Origin: Acidobacteriota bacterium
Lineage (GTDB): Bacteria > Acidobacteriota > Holophagae > Acanthopleuribacterales > Acanthopleuribacteraceae
DNA: 64,000 nt
Reading direction: 5' to 3'
Assembly (NCBI GenBank): GCA_002747255.1
Contig: PDUC01000041.1
Coordinates: forward strand, 1-64,000
Positions 56,172-64,000 of the stretch are shown here, one piece after another. The stretch's first letter is position 1; each line of letters starts with the position of its first letter. The notes under the pieces were generated by a model. That model saw only the letters and a program-made list of their open reading frames with translations, ran no database searches and had not been told where the DNA came from. The translations under genes were made by a program, and so were the position numbers.

Positions 56172-57338
56172 CTAGGGGGGATGATCAAGGATCAGGGTGC
56201 CGGAACACAAACCGGGAATAGGTGAGGCTATCCAAATACCGGAAGAAGAAGTTCGATCACAGGGCTTGTCGAAAGGCTTTCGAAACCATGCAAAGGGTTT
56301 AACAACCTCTCTTTTATCAGGCGTTTTAAAGCAATAATGCCTGTTCGTCTCGAGTTCCACTTTGGGTTCAATGACGAGATAACGGTTTTTTGCACTTTCA
56401 AGTATGGTACCGATGGAATGGGGCTGATGCCTTTTCATGGCCGCATTGCTTAACTTGTCAAACTGACGATCGGTTTTATTGGCCCTCGAAAAACCGCGTG
56501 TCAGCGGTACTCGGAAGGATTGACGAAGTTGTTGGACCAATTCCCTGTTGAATGGTTCATGAAGCACTTTTCCCAGAAGGTCCTGATTGCATTCCACAGC
56601 CACAGCGTGAAAGTTGACTCTCAAATGCGTAAACCCCGCACTGACCAGTCGATCCATATCGTCCATTAAAAAAAGCAGTTTATCCAGGAACATCGTCGTA
56701 CCGAGCGGTGTTTCCGTGAACTGGAAATGACGTCTGTCCTCTTCGGAATACCCCGTTCCAGTTAAAAACTCACTTGTTTCGGGTCGTGAGTCCTCTAGGT
56801 GCAGTCCAGCTGAAAGCAATCTTCTAGGCGAATGGAACAGGTTCAGGCTCCCCAATACCAGCAGTTCTTTTTCCAATGGAAGTGTTTGGTTCCACTCTTC
56901 CAATCTCTTTATGGGGACTTCATTTGAAAAGACCAAACGACGCAGGTTGGATTCATACTTTTCAACCAGGGTTTGAACCGATCTCAAATTGTGGTGTCCG
57001 CTTTTTAGAATCAATTGGGTAGGGTAACTGGGTGCCACATATTTCAACACTCCGTAATCACACACCCTGATCGCGTTGAAAATATAGGGCTGCAGGTCTT
57101 CAAAATCGGCAAGCTGGTTGGCAAAATCACTGTTTGTTGGAAGACAATCCCAGGCAAGTGTTACTTTATAACCCTTGCGCTGAGCTTCTTTTGTAATGAC
57201 CCAGACATCTCCTTTTCCAAGCTTGCCAATAGGTGAAAGCGCACAAGGGTGAAGTACGATTTCACATTCCGAATGAGGAGAGATCGACTTCAACCAGTTC
57301 CAGTTTTCCATTTCATATAGGGGAAATACCTGTATCAA
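56172..57338 (-). CDS. Divergent U32 peptidase-like protein lacking the cluster cysteines
   Basis: A 388-residue protein whose layout parallels the adjacent U32 protein: RRLVFSNEVPI aligns with KRVVLGREVSM and ELLVLGSLNLFHSPRRLL with EVFVHGAMCMSYSGHC, but the His and Cys residues of the U32 motif are absent, so it should not hold the iron-sulfur cluster. The C-terminus (from about 320) looks like the small beta domain of U32 proteins. The start is TTG overlapping the previous stop as TTGA, with AGAGG upstream. It is probably an accessory or degenerate partner of its neighbour. Confidence 0.6.
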   Translation of the reverse strand: MIQVFPLYEMENWNWLKSISPHSECEIVLHPCALSPIGKLGKGDVWVITKEAQRKGYKVTLAWDCLPTNSDFANQLADFEDLQPYIFNAIRVCDYGVLKYVAPSYPTQLILKSGHHNLRSVQTLVEKYESNLRRLVFSNEVPIKRLEEWNQTLPLEKELLVLGSLNLFHSPRRLLSAGLHLEDSRPETSEFLTGTGYSEEDRRHFQFTETPLGTTMFLDKLLFLMDDMDRLVSAGFTHLRVNFHAVAVECNQDLLGKVLHEPFNRELVQQLRQSFRVPLTRGFSRANKTDRQFDKLSNAAMKRHQPHSIGTILESAKNRYLVIEPKVELETNRHYCFKTPDKREVVKPFAWFRKPFDKPCDRTSSSGIWIASPIPGLCSGTLILDHPP

Positions 57339-58543
57339 GAAACACCTCTTTTCCTCAGAACCATGCCCTCTTCAATGGAATCCGAATCCGGTATGTAAAT
57401 CACGGTATTGGGTCTGCCAGACTTAATTTTTTGACCCAAACTGTCCCTTATTTCGCCTTTTGGCAGCTTGTAGTCCACTTCACCGACCCCCATGATTTCC
57501 ATTTGGTCAGAATCCTGGAACCCGCTTCTTAGAAGAATGGCCGCATATTGACCCTGGACTTTTTCAACAACATAGCCAAGCATACAGTAGCCTGATGTTC
57601 TGGATGTTTCATACTCGTAAACGGAACTGCTTCCCGCTTTTTCTTTCAGGTTGGCTTCCGTATAGCCCCTGAAGCTCATTCGCTCCAGATCTTCCATCAG
57701 CTCTTCTTTTTGAACACGACCCTGTTTCAAAAACTGTCTTTTTGCCTTTGAATAATTCCTGACAGCCGTTGCGACGTAGAGCAGACTCTTGTTGCGGCCT
57801 TCTATTTTTAAACTGTCGATGGGAGAACCCAGGAGTTCATTCATCAGGGGCATAGCCCTTAAGTCTTTGGAACTGAGAAAAGTGGTGGCCTTTTTTGATT
57901 CACAGGATTTTTCGGCATTTAAATGGTATGCAAACCGACAAGATTGAATACAACCTCCCCGATTACTATCTCTGCCAGCTGTGTAATTGGAAATCGTACA
58001 ATGTCCTGAGTAAGACATGCACATGGCACCGTGGACAAAAACTTCCACTTCTATTCCAGTTTTTTTTCTGATGACAATGGCCTCCTCCATGCTGACTTCC
58101 CTGCCCAGGACTACCCTCTTCGCGCCCATGTCCTTCCAGAAACCAGCCGACAGACTGTTCAGCGTGGATGCCTGGGTTGAGATGTGAAGAGGTAAGCTGG
58201 AGTGTTCCCGCGCAATTCGAAGCACGCCCAAATCACTGACAATCAGTGCATCCACACCCATTTTTTCACATTGCGCCACATAAGAAGGAACACCTTGAAG
58301 CTCGTGGTCAAAGAGAAAGGCATTTAATGCCAGATACACTTTTTTTCCCCGGTCATGGGCATAACGGCAGGCATCGCGGAGCTCTTCTTCCTGAAAATTG
58401 TCGGACGCCTGCCTCAGACCAAAGCGGCTGCCTGCCAAATATACTGCATCGGCACCGTAGATCAGAGCCGTTCTGAGTTTCAGAGGATCTCCTGCGGGTG
58501 CCAGTATTTCCGGGATATGCGATTTTAAGGGAGTACCTGCCAT
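57335..58543 (-). CDS. U32 family protein, TrhP/YegQ-like tRNA hydroxylation type
   Basis: A 402-residue U32 protein. The family signature is VFVHGAMCMSYSGHCTISNY, followed by RGGCIQSCRFAY, giving four Cys for an iron-sulfur cluster; LAPAGDPLKLRTALIYGADAVYLA opens the domain, and LKIEGRNKS is also conserved. Well-studied members (TrhP, RlhA, UbiU/UbiV) are not peptidases but hydroxylate tRNA, rRNA or quinones. The size and C-terminal beta domain favour the TrhP group. ATG overlaps cysS by 19 bases; the next gene is a cysteine-less paralogue. Confidence 0.85.
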   Translation of the reverse strand: MAGTPLKSHIPEILAPAGDPLKLRTALIYGADAVYLAGSRFGLRQASDNFQEEELRDACRYAHDRGKKVYLALNAFLFDHELQGVPSYVAQCEKMGVDALIVSDLGVLRIAREHSSLPLHISTQASTLNSLSAGFWKDMGAKRVVLGREVSMEEAIVIRKKTGIEVEVFVHGAMCMSYSGHCTISNYTAGRDSNRGGCIQSCRFAYHLNAEKSCESKKATTFLSSKDLRAMPLMNELLGSPIDSLKIEGRNKSLLYVATAVRNYSKAKRQFLKQGRVQKEELMEDLERMSFRGYTEANLKEKAGSSSVYEYETSRTSGYCMLGYVVEKVQGQYAAILLRSGFQDSDQMEIMGVGEVDYKLPKGEIRDSLGQKIKSGRPNTVIYIPDSDSIEEGMVLRKRGVS

Positions 58544-59979
58544 TGGGTTCCTTGAGGGGTATCCATTATCGCTATACCCATATTCAGTAGTTGGTCTCGC
58601 AATTCATCAGCCCGAGACCAGTTTTTCTCTTTCCTGGCTTCTTCACGCTGCTGTAACACCTGTTCAACATGGCGACAGTCAATATGTTTGGACTTGATAA
58701 GGTAGGTCTGAATATCTGAGAGTGCCTCTTTAGGAGGTTTTGTACCAATGCCCAAAACCGAGAGAACTTCCAGAAGAGTTTCTTTCAAGTGCAGTAACGT
58801 GTGAATTTTCATTTTCATTTTTGGTTTCTTTGCTGCAATTAAGTCATTGATCGTTTTAAAAACACTGCCAACTTTTGCAAGTGCCTGGGCAGTGCTGAAA
58901 TCATCGTCCATCGCCTTGATGAAATCCTCTTTAATAGCAGGCATCTCAAAACCCGGTATGTTGTGTTCCGGATAGTTGGACACCATTTCCGCCATTTGAT
59001 CGATTTTATTGAAGGTATTGTAGAAATAGAGCAAGCGGTGATAGGCATCGTAAAAACTCTTTTCAGAAAAATCGATACTGCCGGAGTAATGGTGGCTCAA
59101 TATCGTATAGCGTATGGTTTCTGGATAGTACTTTTCAACAGCATCCCTGATACTCAGGAAGTTGTGAAACGATTTGGACATTTTTCGCCCACCAACCTTG
59201 ACCAGGCCGTTGTGGATCCAGTATCGGGCGAAGGATTTCGACGTTCCTTTTACAGACTGGGCAATTTCATTTTCATGATGAGGAAAAATGAGATCCCGTC
59301 CACCACCGTGAATATCAAATTCCATTCCCAGGTATTTCATGGCAAGGGCTGAGCATTCAATGTGCCAGCCAGGGCGACCTTCTCCCCAGGGTGAAGGCCA
59401 TGATACTTCGCCTTCTTTAGCTTTTTTCCAAAGCGCAAAATCGGCAGGATCTCTTTTATTGGGGTTGACTTCAACTCGAACACCAGCCTGCATATCATCA
59501 CTGGATCGGTTAGATAGGCATCCGTATTGAGGGAAGGACTTGACATCGAAGTAAACATCGCCTCCGGCTGCATAAGCTCCTCCGTTTTCAATGATTTTTT
59601 GAATCAAATCGACTATCTCTGGAATATGATCACTCACTTTGGGCTCAATATCCGCGGGCCTGACACCCAAACTGGCCAGATCTCGATCGGCCTCCTGTAT
59701 CATGCGTTCAGAGTGCTCCAGTGCACTGACTCCAAGCTCCTTTGCCCGTTGAATAATTTTATCGTCTACATCCGTATAGTTCCGAACATAAGTCACTTCA
59801 TAGCCTTTGTAGTTGAGGTAGTTGCGAATCACATCGTACACAATTGCCTGCATGCCATGACCTATATGGCAAACATCGTAAACCGTTACGCCACAGGCAT
59901 ACATGGAGACCTTTCCCTCCTCCATGGGAACGAACGTTTCTCTCTTATTGGTCATGGTGTTTTGAACTGTTAAACTCAT
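58525..59979 (-). CDS. cysS: Cysteinyl-tRNA synthetase
   Basis: Class I synthetase charging tRNA-Cys. Zinc ligands include Cys29 in YACGVTVYD and Cys in WHIECSALA; HIGH is at 38-41 (CHIGHGM) and KMSKS reads GRKMSKSFHNF. YVRNYTDVDDKI and FPHHENEIAQ are characteristic. The 484 residues are typical. GAGGATAG precedes the ATG. It starts 11 bases after the wzc stop, so it is likely part of the wzc-cysS-U32-U32 transcript. Confidence 0.96.
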   Translation of the reverse strand: MSLTVQNTMTNKRETFVPMEEGKVSMYACGVTVYDVCHIGHGMQAIVYDVIRNYLNYKGYEVTYVRNYTDVDDKIIQRAKELGVSALEHSERMIQEADRDLASLGVRPADIEPKVSDHIPEIVDLIQKIIENGGAYAAGGDVYFDVKSFPQYGCLSNRSSDDMQAGVRVEVNPNKRDPADFALWKKAKEGEVSWPSPWGEGRPGWHIECSALAMKYLGMEFDIHGGGRDLIFPHHENEIAQSVKGTSKSFARYWIHNGLVKVGGRKMSKSFHNFLSIRDAVEKYYPETIRYTILSHHYSGSIDFSEKSFYDAYHRLLYFYNTFNKIDQMAEMVSNYPEHNIPGFEMPAIKEDFIKAMDDDFSTAQALAKVGSVFKTINDLIAAKKPKMKMKIHTLLHLKETLLEVLSVLGIGTKPPKEALSDIQTYLIKSKHIDCRHVEQVLQQREEARKEKNWSRADELRDQLLNMGIAIMDTPQGTQWQVLP

Positions 59980-59990
59980 ATCTATCCTCT

Positions 59991-62264
59991 TTATCCTGTT
60001 GGATCATCCGGCGTATTATAGGAGTATGGAACGTATCCATAACCGTAGCCGTATTTGTAACGGTACCCGTATTTATAACCGTAATACTTTTTGCCTTTAG
60101 TAAAGTCATAGTCATTGAAAAGGGTTCCAAGTGGTTTGATTTTATTCTGGCTCAACATATGAAGAGCCCTGGCTACTTCATCTCTGGAGGTAGCACTGGC
60201 TTTGGTGACGAATATGAGAGAGTCGACAATATTTCCCAGAATACTGGCATCCGTGACAGCCAGAAGAGGTGCCGTATCGATAATAATAAAGTCAAAGTTC
60301 GCTTTCAGTTCAGTCAGCACTTCTCTCATTTTTTGCGAAGCAACAAGCTCAGCGGGATTAGGAGGTAAGGGTCCAGAGGACAAAAGGAACAAGTGGGGGA
60401 TTTTTGTACTCTGTATGAAATCAATGGGAGACTTGCCTTTTACCAATGAAGTGACTAACCCTTTTGCATTGGGGAGATTGAATATTTTGTGAAGTTTTGG
60501 TCTTCTTAAATCACAATCTATAATGAGAGTTTTCTTTTCCAGCTGGGCAAAAGAAATGGCCAGGTTCAAGCTGGAAACGGTCTTTCCCTCTCCACTTAAC
60601 GCGCTGGAAAGTAGCAGGACTTTGTTGTCTGTCGTTTTTGAAAGCTGAATATTGGTACGCAGGTGGCGATAACTTTCAGAAAACGCATCGTTGGGTTTTA
60701 AATGAGTTAACAGCCCGATTTCCTGTCTCAGTTTCGTCGCCATCGCCTTTTGTTTGACCTTATTCTTAGTGATCTTGCCTTTGTTGAAACCCGACACCTT
60801 GGGTATGGTAGCCAATGTGGGGAGCACTGTGACCATTTCCAGCACTTCCGTGTTGTGAATTTTCCTGTCAGTAATTTCTATCAAGAAGATAAGCAAACCC
60901 GCCAAACCTGCAGCAATAATAAAGCCTGAAAAAAGGTGCCGCTTGAGTGATGGAGCGTAAGGTGAATGTGGAAGCCTGGCATGTTCAACGATTACTTTGT
61001 CAGTTCTGCCGATTTCTTTCAGTCCCAACGCCAGCTCGAGATACTCTTTTCTCTTGTCGATTACCAGGCTGTTTTGCTCGAGAACCTGGATTTTGGAATC
61101 GAGAGATGCATTTTGTTCTTTGGTTTTCAGATCAGCTAGAACAATTTTCTGGTTTTGTTTTTTTCTTTGAGCTTCAAGATATGCCAATTCATTTTTGCGG
61201 TCCTGTACGTCTTTTGAAATACTTTGTATCAAGCGATTGTACAGTTTCTTCTGCTCATTCGCCAACCGCTTCTCCATGGATTTTATTTCAGCATTGAGAG
61301 CCACCATCTTGGGTAGTTGAGGTTTGTATTTACTTAAATTTGCTTCATACTCCAGCTTCTTCCTGGAAATCTGGGAAGACAAATCCTTGATGGCGACGTT
61401 TTGGTTTACTTCTATAGCCTGACTTGGTGTGGATGCCTGCAATGCTTGAAGATTGTTCCTCTTTTCTATGAAAGATCGGTTTGCAACTGCTATTTCTTCG
61501 TTCAGCTTCACTAAAGCTTGTTCTTCTACAGCCGACTTGGCTCTTCCCACAATCAGATCTTCTGAGTTTTTTTGTTGCTCACCCAGCTGACTGTATAGCT
61601 CCATGATACGCTGACGATATTCATTGGATTTCTCTTCAAGAAAGTTATAGGCTTCCAGGTTTTTATCGTAAGTCATATTGAGACTGTGCGCAATATAGGC
61701 TTTTACCCAGGTATTAGCCAAAATCATCGCTCGTTCCGGGTTCGTATCCGTGTATGAAATTCGTACAAGATTCGTGTCTTTGACTTCTTTTATCTCAACG
61801 CCACCTATAAGGTTGGAAGCTATCTTTGTAATTTCTTTCGCTTGGTCTTCTTTGGTTTTCTGTGTTTTTTCGCGCGGCTCATTTACCGTGCCTAAATCCA
61901 GTAAATTCTTGGGTTGGGCATCCTCTTGCTCCTGTTCTCGGAAGTACTTTACCCCAAGGGTTCGCGCAACTTCTTCAGCTACCGGAAGACTTTTGATAAT
62001 GCGAAACTCCGTTTTAAAATACTCTTCACGGTAGGGATTCCACTGTAATTTTTCAGTGAACCCAATGACATCCATGGAAAGATGATTCATTTTTATGAGA
62101 ACACTGGATTTGTACAGGGGAGGTTTAACCAGCCAGGCCAGGTAAGCCAATCCTAAACCCAGGATTAAAAGTGATAAAGTCAAAAAGAAGTGTTTTCTCA
62201 ATAAACCGATATAGTGAAAAATATTGAAATCGGCCTGTTGATCAAAGGGTTGGTTATCTTGCAT
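59991..62264 (-). CDS. Wzc-type polysaccharide co-polymerase with BY-kinase domain
   Basis: Inner-membrane tyrosine autokinase controlling polysaccharide chain length and export. The 757 residues have a first membrane helix (about 28-48), a long periplasmic coiled-coil region, a second helix (about 430-455), and a C-terminal BY-kinase with Walker A SALSGEGKT, Walker A' IIDCDLRRP and Walker B FIIIDTAP. The last 40 residues form an unusually Tyr/Gly-rich tail with at least a dozen tyrosines, the autophosphorylation cluster. GAGAG precedes the ATG. Oddly it is followed by cysS, without other capsule genes in the window. Confidence 0.9.
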   Translation of the reverse strand: MQDNQPFDQQADFNIFHYIGLLRKHFFLTLSLLILGLGLAYLAWLVKPPLYKSSVLIKMNHLSMDVIGFTEKLQWNPYREEYFKTEFRIIKSLPVAEEVARTLGVKYFREQEQEDAQPKNLLDLGTVNEPREKTQKTKEDQAKEITKIASNLIGGVEIKEVKDTNLVRISYTDTNPERAMILANTWVKAYIAHSLNMTYDKNLEAYNFLEEKSNEYRQRIMELYSQLGEQQKNSEDLIVGRAKSAVEEQALVKLNEEIAVANRSFIEKRNNLQALQASTPSQAIEVNQNVAIKDLSSQISRKKLEYEANLSKYKPQLPKMVALNAEIKSMEKRLANEQKKLYNRLIQSISKDVQDRKNELAYLEAQRKKQNQKIVLADLKTKEQNASLDSKIQVLEQNSLVIDKRKEYLELALGLKEIGRTDKVIVEHARLPHSPYAPSLKRHLFSGFIIAAGLAGLLIFLIEITDRKIHNTEVLEMVTVLPTLATIPKVSGFNKGKITKNKVKQKAMATKLRQEIGLLTHLKPNDAFSESYRHLRTNIQLSKTTDNKVLLLSSALSGEGKTVSSLNLAISFAQLEKKTLIIDCDLRRPKLHKIFNLPNAKGLVTSLVKGKSPIDFIQSTKIPHLFLLSSGPLPPNPAELVASQKMREVLTELKANFDFIIIDTAPLLAVTDASILGNIVDSLIFVTKASATSRDEVARALHMLSQNKIKPLGTLFNDYDFTKGKKYYGYKYGYRYKYGYGYGYVPYSYNTPDDPTG

Positions 62265-62586
62265 AGAAGCTCTCTCAAATCCAAAGTGATTGTATTATAT
62301 GGAATGTATGCCTGAAAGTCGATAAGAAGAGACACGAAGACTCTCTCCGCTTAAAAGCCCTGCTCATTGAAAAGATCACCATGCAAGCAACATGAACAAG
62401 TGCAAACATGCTTGATACCAACGCATTGGGTACAACTTCGCTTCTGAATGTCCCGTTGTACTGTACCCTTGTAAATATCCATTCTCAAACCGGAGTGACA
62501 TCCCCCGTCTAGAGAAAAATCAGCATCTCTTTTGTCTCATTTTTTACTGTGGAAACATGGCATGCTGTCCAGAAAACGTGGTTTCC
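62265..62586 (-). promoter_or_regulatory. Intergenic region with the candidate wzc promoter
   Basis: On the minus strand a consensus -10 TATAAT (62294-62299) lies 30 bases before the wzc ATG; the -35 position shows only a weak match. The remaining bases up to the lpxC terminator contain no recognisable gene or RNA. Confidence 0.4.
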
Positions 62587-62618
62587 TAAAAAAAAAAGAG
62601 CACGAACCGTGCTCTTTT
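62587..62618 (-). terminator. Rho-independent terminator after lpxC
   Basis: On the minus strand AAAAGAGCACG and CGTGCTCTTTT form a perfect stem around a 3-base loop, followed by a long T run (seen as the A run at 62587-62597). It ends the lpxC transcript. Confidence 0.93.
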
Positions 62619-62646
62619 AAAGGATTTCTAATCTGAATCCAGGATT

Positions 62647-63555
62647 TTATGCGTAAGCTGGCTGGACCAAAGCTTCGCTTTGGTATCCATTTTCCGCAAA
62701 AGCTTCTGTGGTTATGCAGTAGTGGTCTTTGGCTTCAAGTAATGCCAGTAAGAAACGGGCATGGACTTCATGCCCTGCTTTGTAAGCAGAAAAGTCGCCC
62801 TCAAAACGATAACCCGAAACCGCAAGATCGCCTATGAAGTCGAGTATCTTGTGTGAGACGAATTCGTCCTTTGAGCGAAGCGAATCGTTTAAAATATCGC
62901 TTTCATCCAAAACAATGGCATTATCAATACTGCCGCCTTTAATGAGACCCATTTTTTGCAGTGCATCGACATCTTTTAAAAATCCAAATGTACGCGCAAA
63001 TGAAATGCTTTCAACATGAGACTTGGCATTGATTTTTGCCGTTTTATTTTGAGTTCCGATAAGTGGATGTGGAAAGGATATGTGGTATGAGACAGTGAAA
63101 TCTTTGGACGGTTTAACCGATACCTTTTTTCCCTGCAATTCAAAGTGGAAGGGTTTCGTAATTTTGAGAATTTTGCGTGGAACTTTTTGTTGTTTAATTC
63201 CCGCTTGTTCAATCAGTTCAATGAAAGGTCCCGCGCTTCCATCCATAATGGGAACTTCAGGGCCATCGAGAATAACGGTTACGTTGTCAATACCTTTGCT
63301 GTAGAGGGCGGATAACAGATGTTCTGTGGTTTGTACAATGGCTTCGCCGGAGCGAAGTGTGGTGGCCAGCTGCAGTCGATTCATATCAATGGATTGTGTG
63401 TTGACTGGAATGATTTCACCGTTGAGATCTTTTCTAACAAACACAATCCCTTTACCGGGAGCAGAAGGCTGCAAGATCATTTCGATGGGGGTGCCCGAAT
63501 GCAAACCTATTCCAATCGTGCTTATTTCTTCTGCTAATGTCTGTTGTAAGTTCAT
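62647..63555 (-). CDS. lpxC: UDP-3-O-acyl-N-acetylglucosamine deacetylase
   Basis: First committed step of lipid A synthesis, so the cell has an outer membrane. Zinc ligands are His79 (TTEHLLSAL), His235 and Asp239 (HKILDFIGD), with catalytic His262 (GHEVHARF) and Glu78. GIGLHSG near the N-terminus and MDGSAGPF are signature phrases. The 302 residues from the ATG with GGAGG six bases upstream are normal; an upstream in-frame start would add ten residues. It is single, with its own terminator. Confidence 0.95.
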   Translation of the reverse strand: MNLQQTLAEEISTIGIGLHSGTPIEMILQPSAPGKGIVFVRKDLNGEIIPVNTQSIDMNRLQLATTLRSGEAIVQTTEHLLSALYSKGIDNVTVILDGPEVPIMDGSAGPFIELIEQAGIKQQKVPRKILKITKPFHFELQGKKVSVKPSKDFTVSYHISFPHPLIGTQNKTAKINAKSHVESISFARTFGFLKDVDALQKMGLIKGGSIDNAIVLDESDILNDSLRSKDEFVSHKILDFIGDLAVSGYRFEGDFSAYKAGHEVHARFLLALLEAKDHYCITTEAFAENGYQSEALVQPAYA

Positions 63556-64000
63556 ACAGGCCTCCACTTCCCTGATTGACAGCAATTGTCAGGCCATTCT
63601 CTGTAAATCATTGACTTTCTTAGCGTATAGAACGATTCCTTGTATGGCAATCTGATTTGATATTGATGGTCAGTTAATGCATGACACAGATGGTTTTAAA
63701 TAAAAAACCGGCAGAGAAAGGTTAGCCTAACTAACACAAATAAAACATGATATTCAACTACAGCAATTCTGTTGAAGACGCTATTCTGTGTTACTTTTCA
63801 GATCTGTCTCAATGAAAATGCAGCCCTTTAAAGTTCCAGCTCTTTCTTCTGTCTCAACAACACTCTAGCTGCAGTCAGTCGTTCAACAGCCCCTGCTGTT
63901 TGCGGTTTGTTGCAAAAACAACACAATGACTCCCGAGAATGTGTTGTTTTTACCATGACCGTCAACAAATAACTAGAGACCCGCTGGTCTGGCGTTTTCT
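63556..64000. other. Region upstream of lpxC at the window edge
   Basis: Interleaved inverted repeats lie 20-40 bases before the lpxC ATG (TGACA 63577-63581 with TGTCA 63587-63591, inside CCTGA/TCAGG), a candidate operator or leader hairpin. I could not place a convincing promoter. No gene is seen up to the window end. Confidence 0.4.

Overview
The window reads as chromosomal DNA of a Gram-negative, metabolically versatile bacterium with a GC content that looks like the mid-to-high 40s percent by eye. LpxC (lipid A synthesis) shows an outer membrane. The mix of a large Ser/Thr kinase with TPRs, a tricorn-type protease, an ECF sigma/anti-sigma pair, zinc-ribbon/TPR proteins and a GAF protein with a distinctive C-terminal module points to Acidobacteriota or a neighbouring phylum. 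That placement is inference, not proof. No insertion sequence, prophage, rRNA operon or CRISPR array was seen; most genes are housekeeping genes in short, tightly spaced operons.

Layout. 1-5600 (+): tatD, then an enhancer-binding protein (sigma-54 activator) followed closely by purN-purD-purE and a terminator. 5603-14164 (-): ftsE-ftsX, tRNA-Phe, purC, a secreted TPR/CHAT-like protein, and der-prmA-rsmE. 14475-20779 (+): a secreted protein with a family 2 glycosyltransferase, then an FmdB-like zinc ribbon with carA-carB. 20742-24518 (-): a GAF protein, a UbiA-like membrane protein, a lipid kinase and an acyltransferase. 24701-26809 (+): an enlarged argS with an inserted PheT-type tRNA-binding domain. 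26953-29072 (-): ECF sigma factor, anti-sigma factor and a secreted coiled-coil protein. 29451-29915 (+): an orphan Hcp gene behind a sigma-54-type promoter.

30195-35866 (+): ispG, a zinc-ribbon TPR protein, uvrC and pyrF. 36899-42417 (+): both methylmalonyl-CoA mutase subunits and their MeaB G-protein chaperone. 43047-46451 (-): a membrane Ser/Thr kinase with TPRs. 46740-51706 (+): a YfcC-type transporter and a tricorn protease. 51771-62264 (-): a secreted metalloprotease, a polyprenyl diphosphate synthase, a possible PD-(D/E)XK protein, and wzc-cysS with two U32 proteins. 62647-63555 (-): lpxC.

Functionally the window holds purine (purN, purD, purE, purC) and pyrimidine (carAB, pyrF) synthesis, isoprenoid steps (ispG, polyprenyl synthase), envelope lipid genes (lpxC, plsC, lipid kinase), propionate-type carbon handling (mutase plus MeaB), translation factors (argS, cysS, prmA, rsmE, der, U32) and regulated envelope or secretion functions. 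The most unusual items are the domain insertion in ArgRS, the sigma-54 promoter in front of a lone hcp, the ECF/anti-sigma/coiled-coil operon, the U32 pair with one member lacking its cysteines, and an orphan PD-(D/E)XK-like protein.
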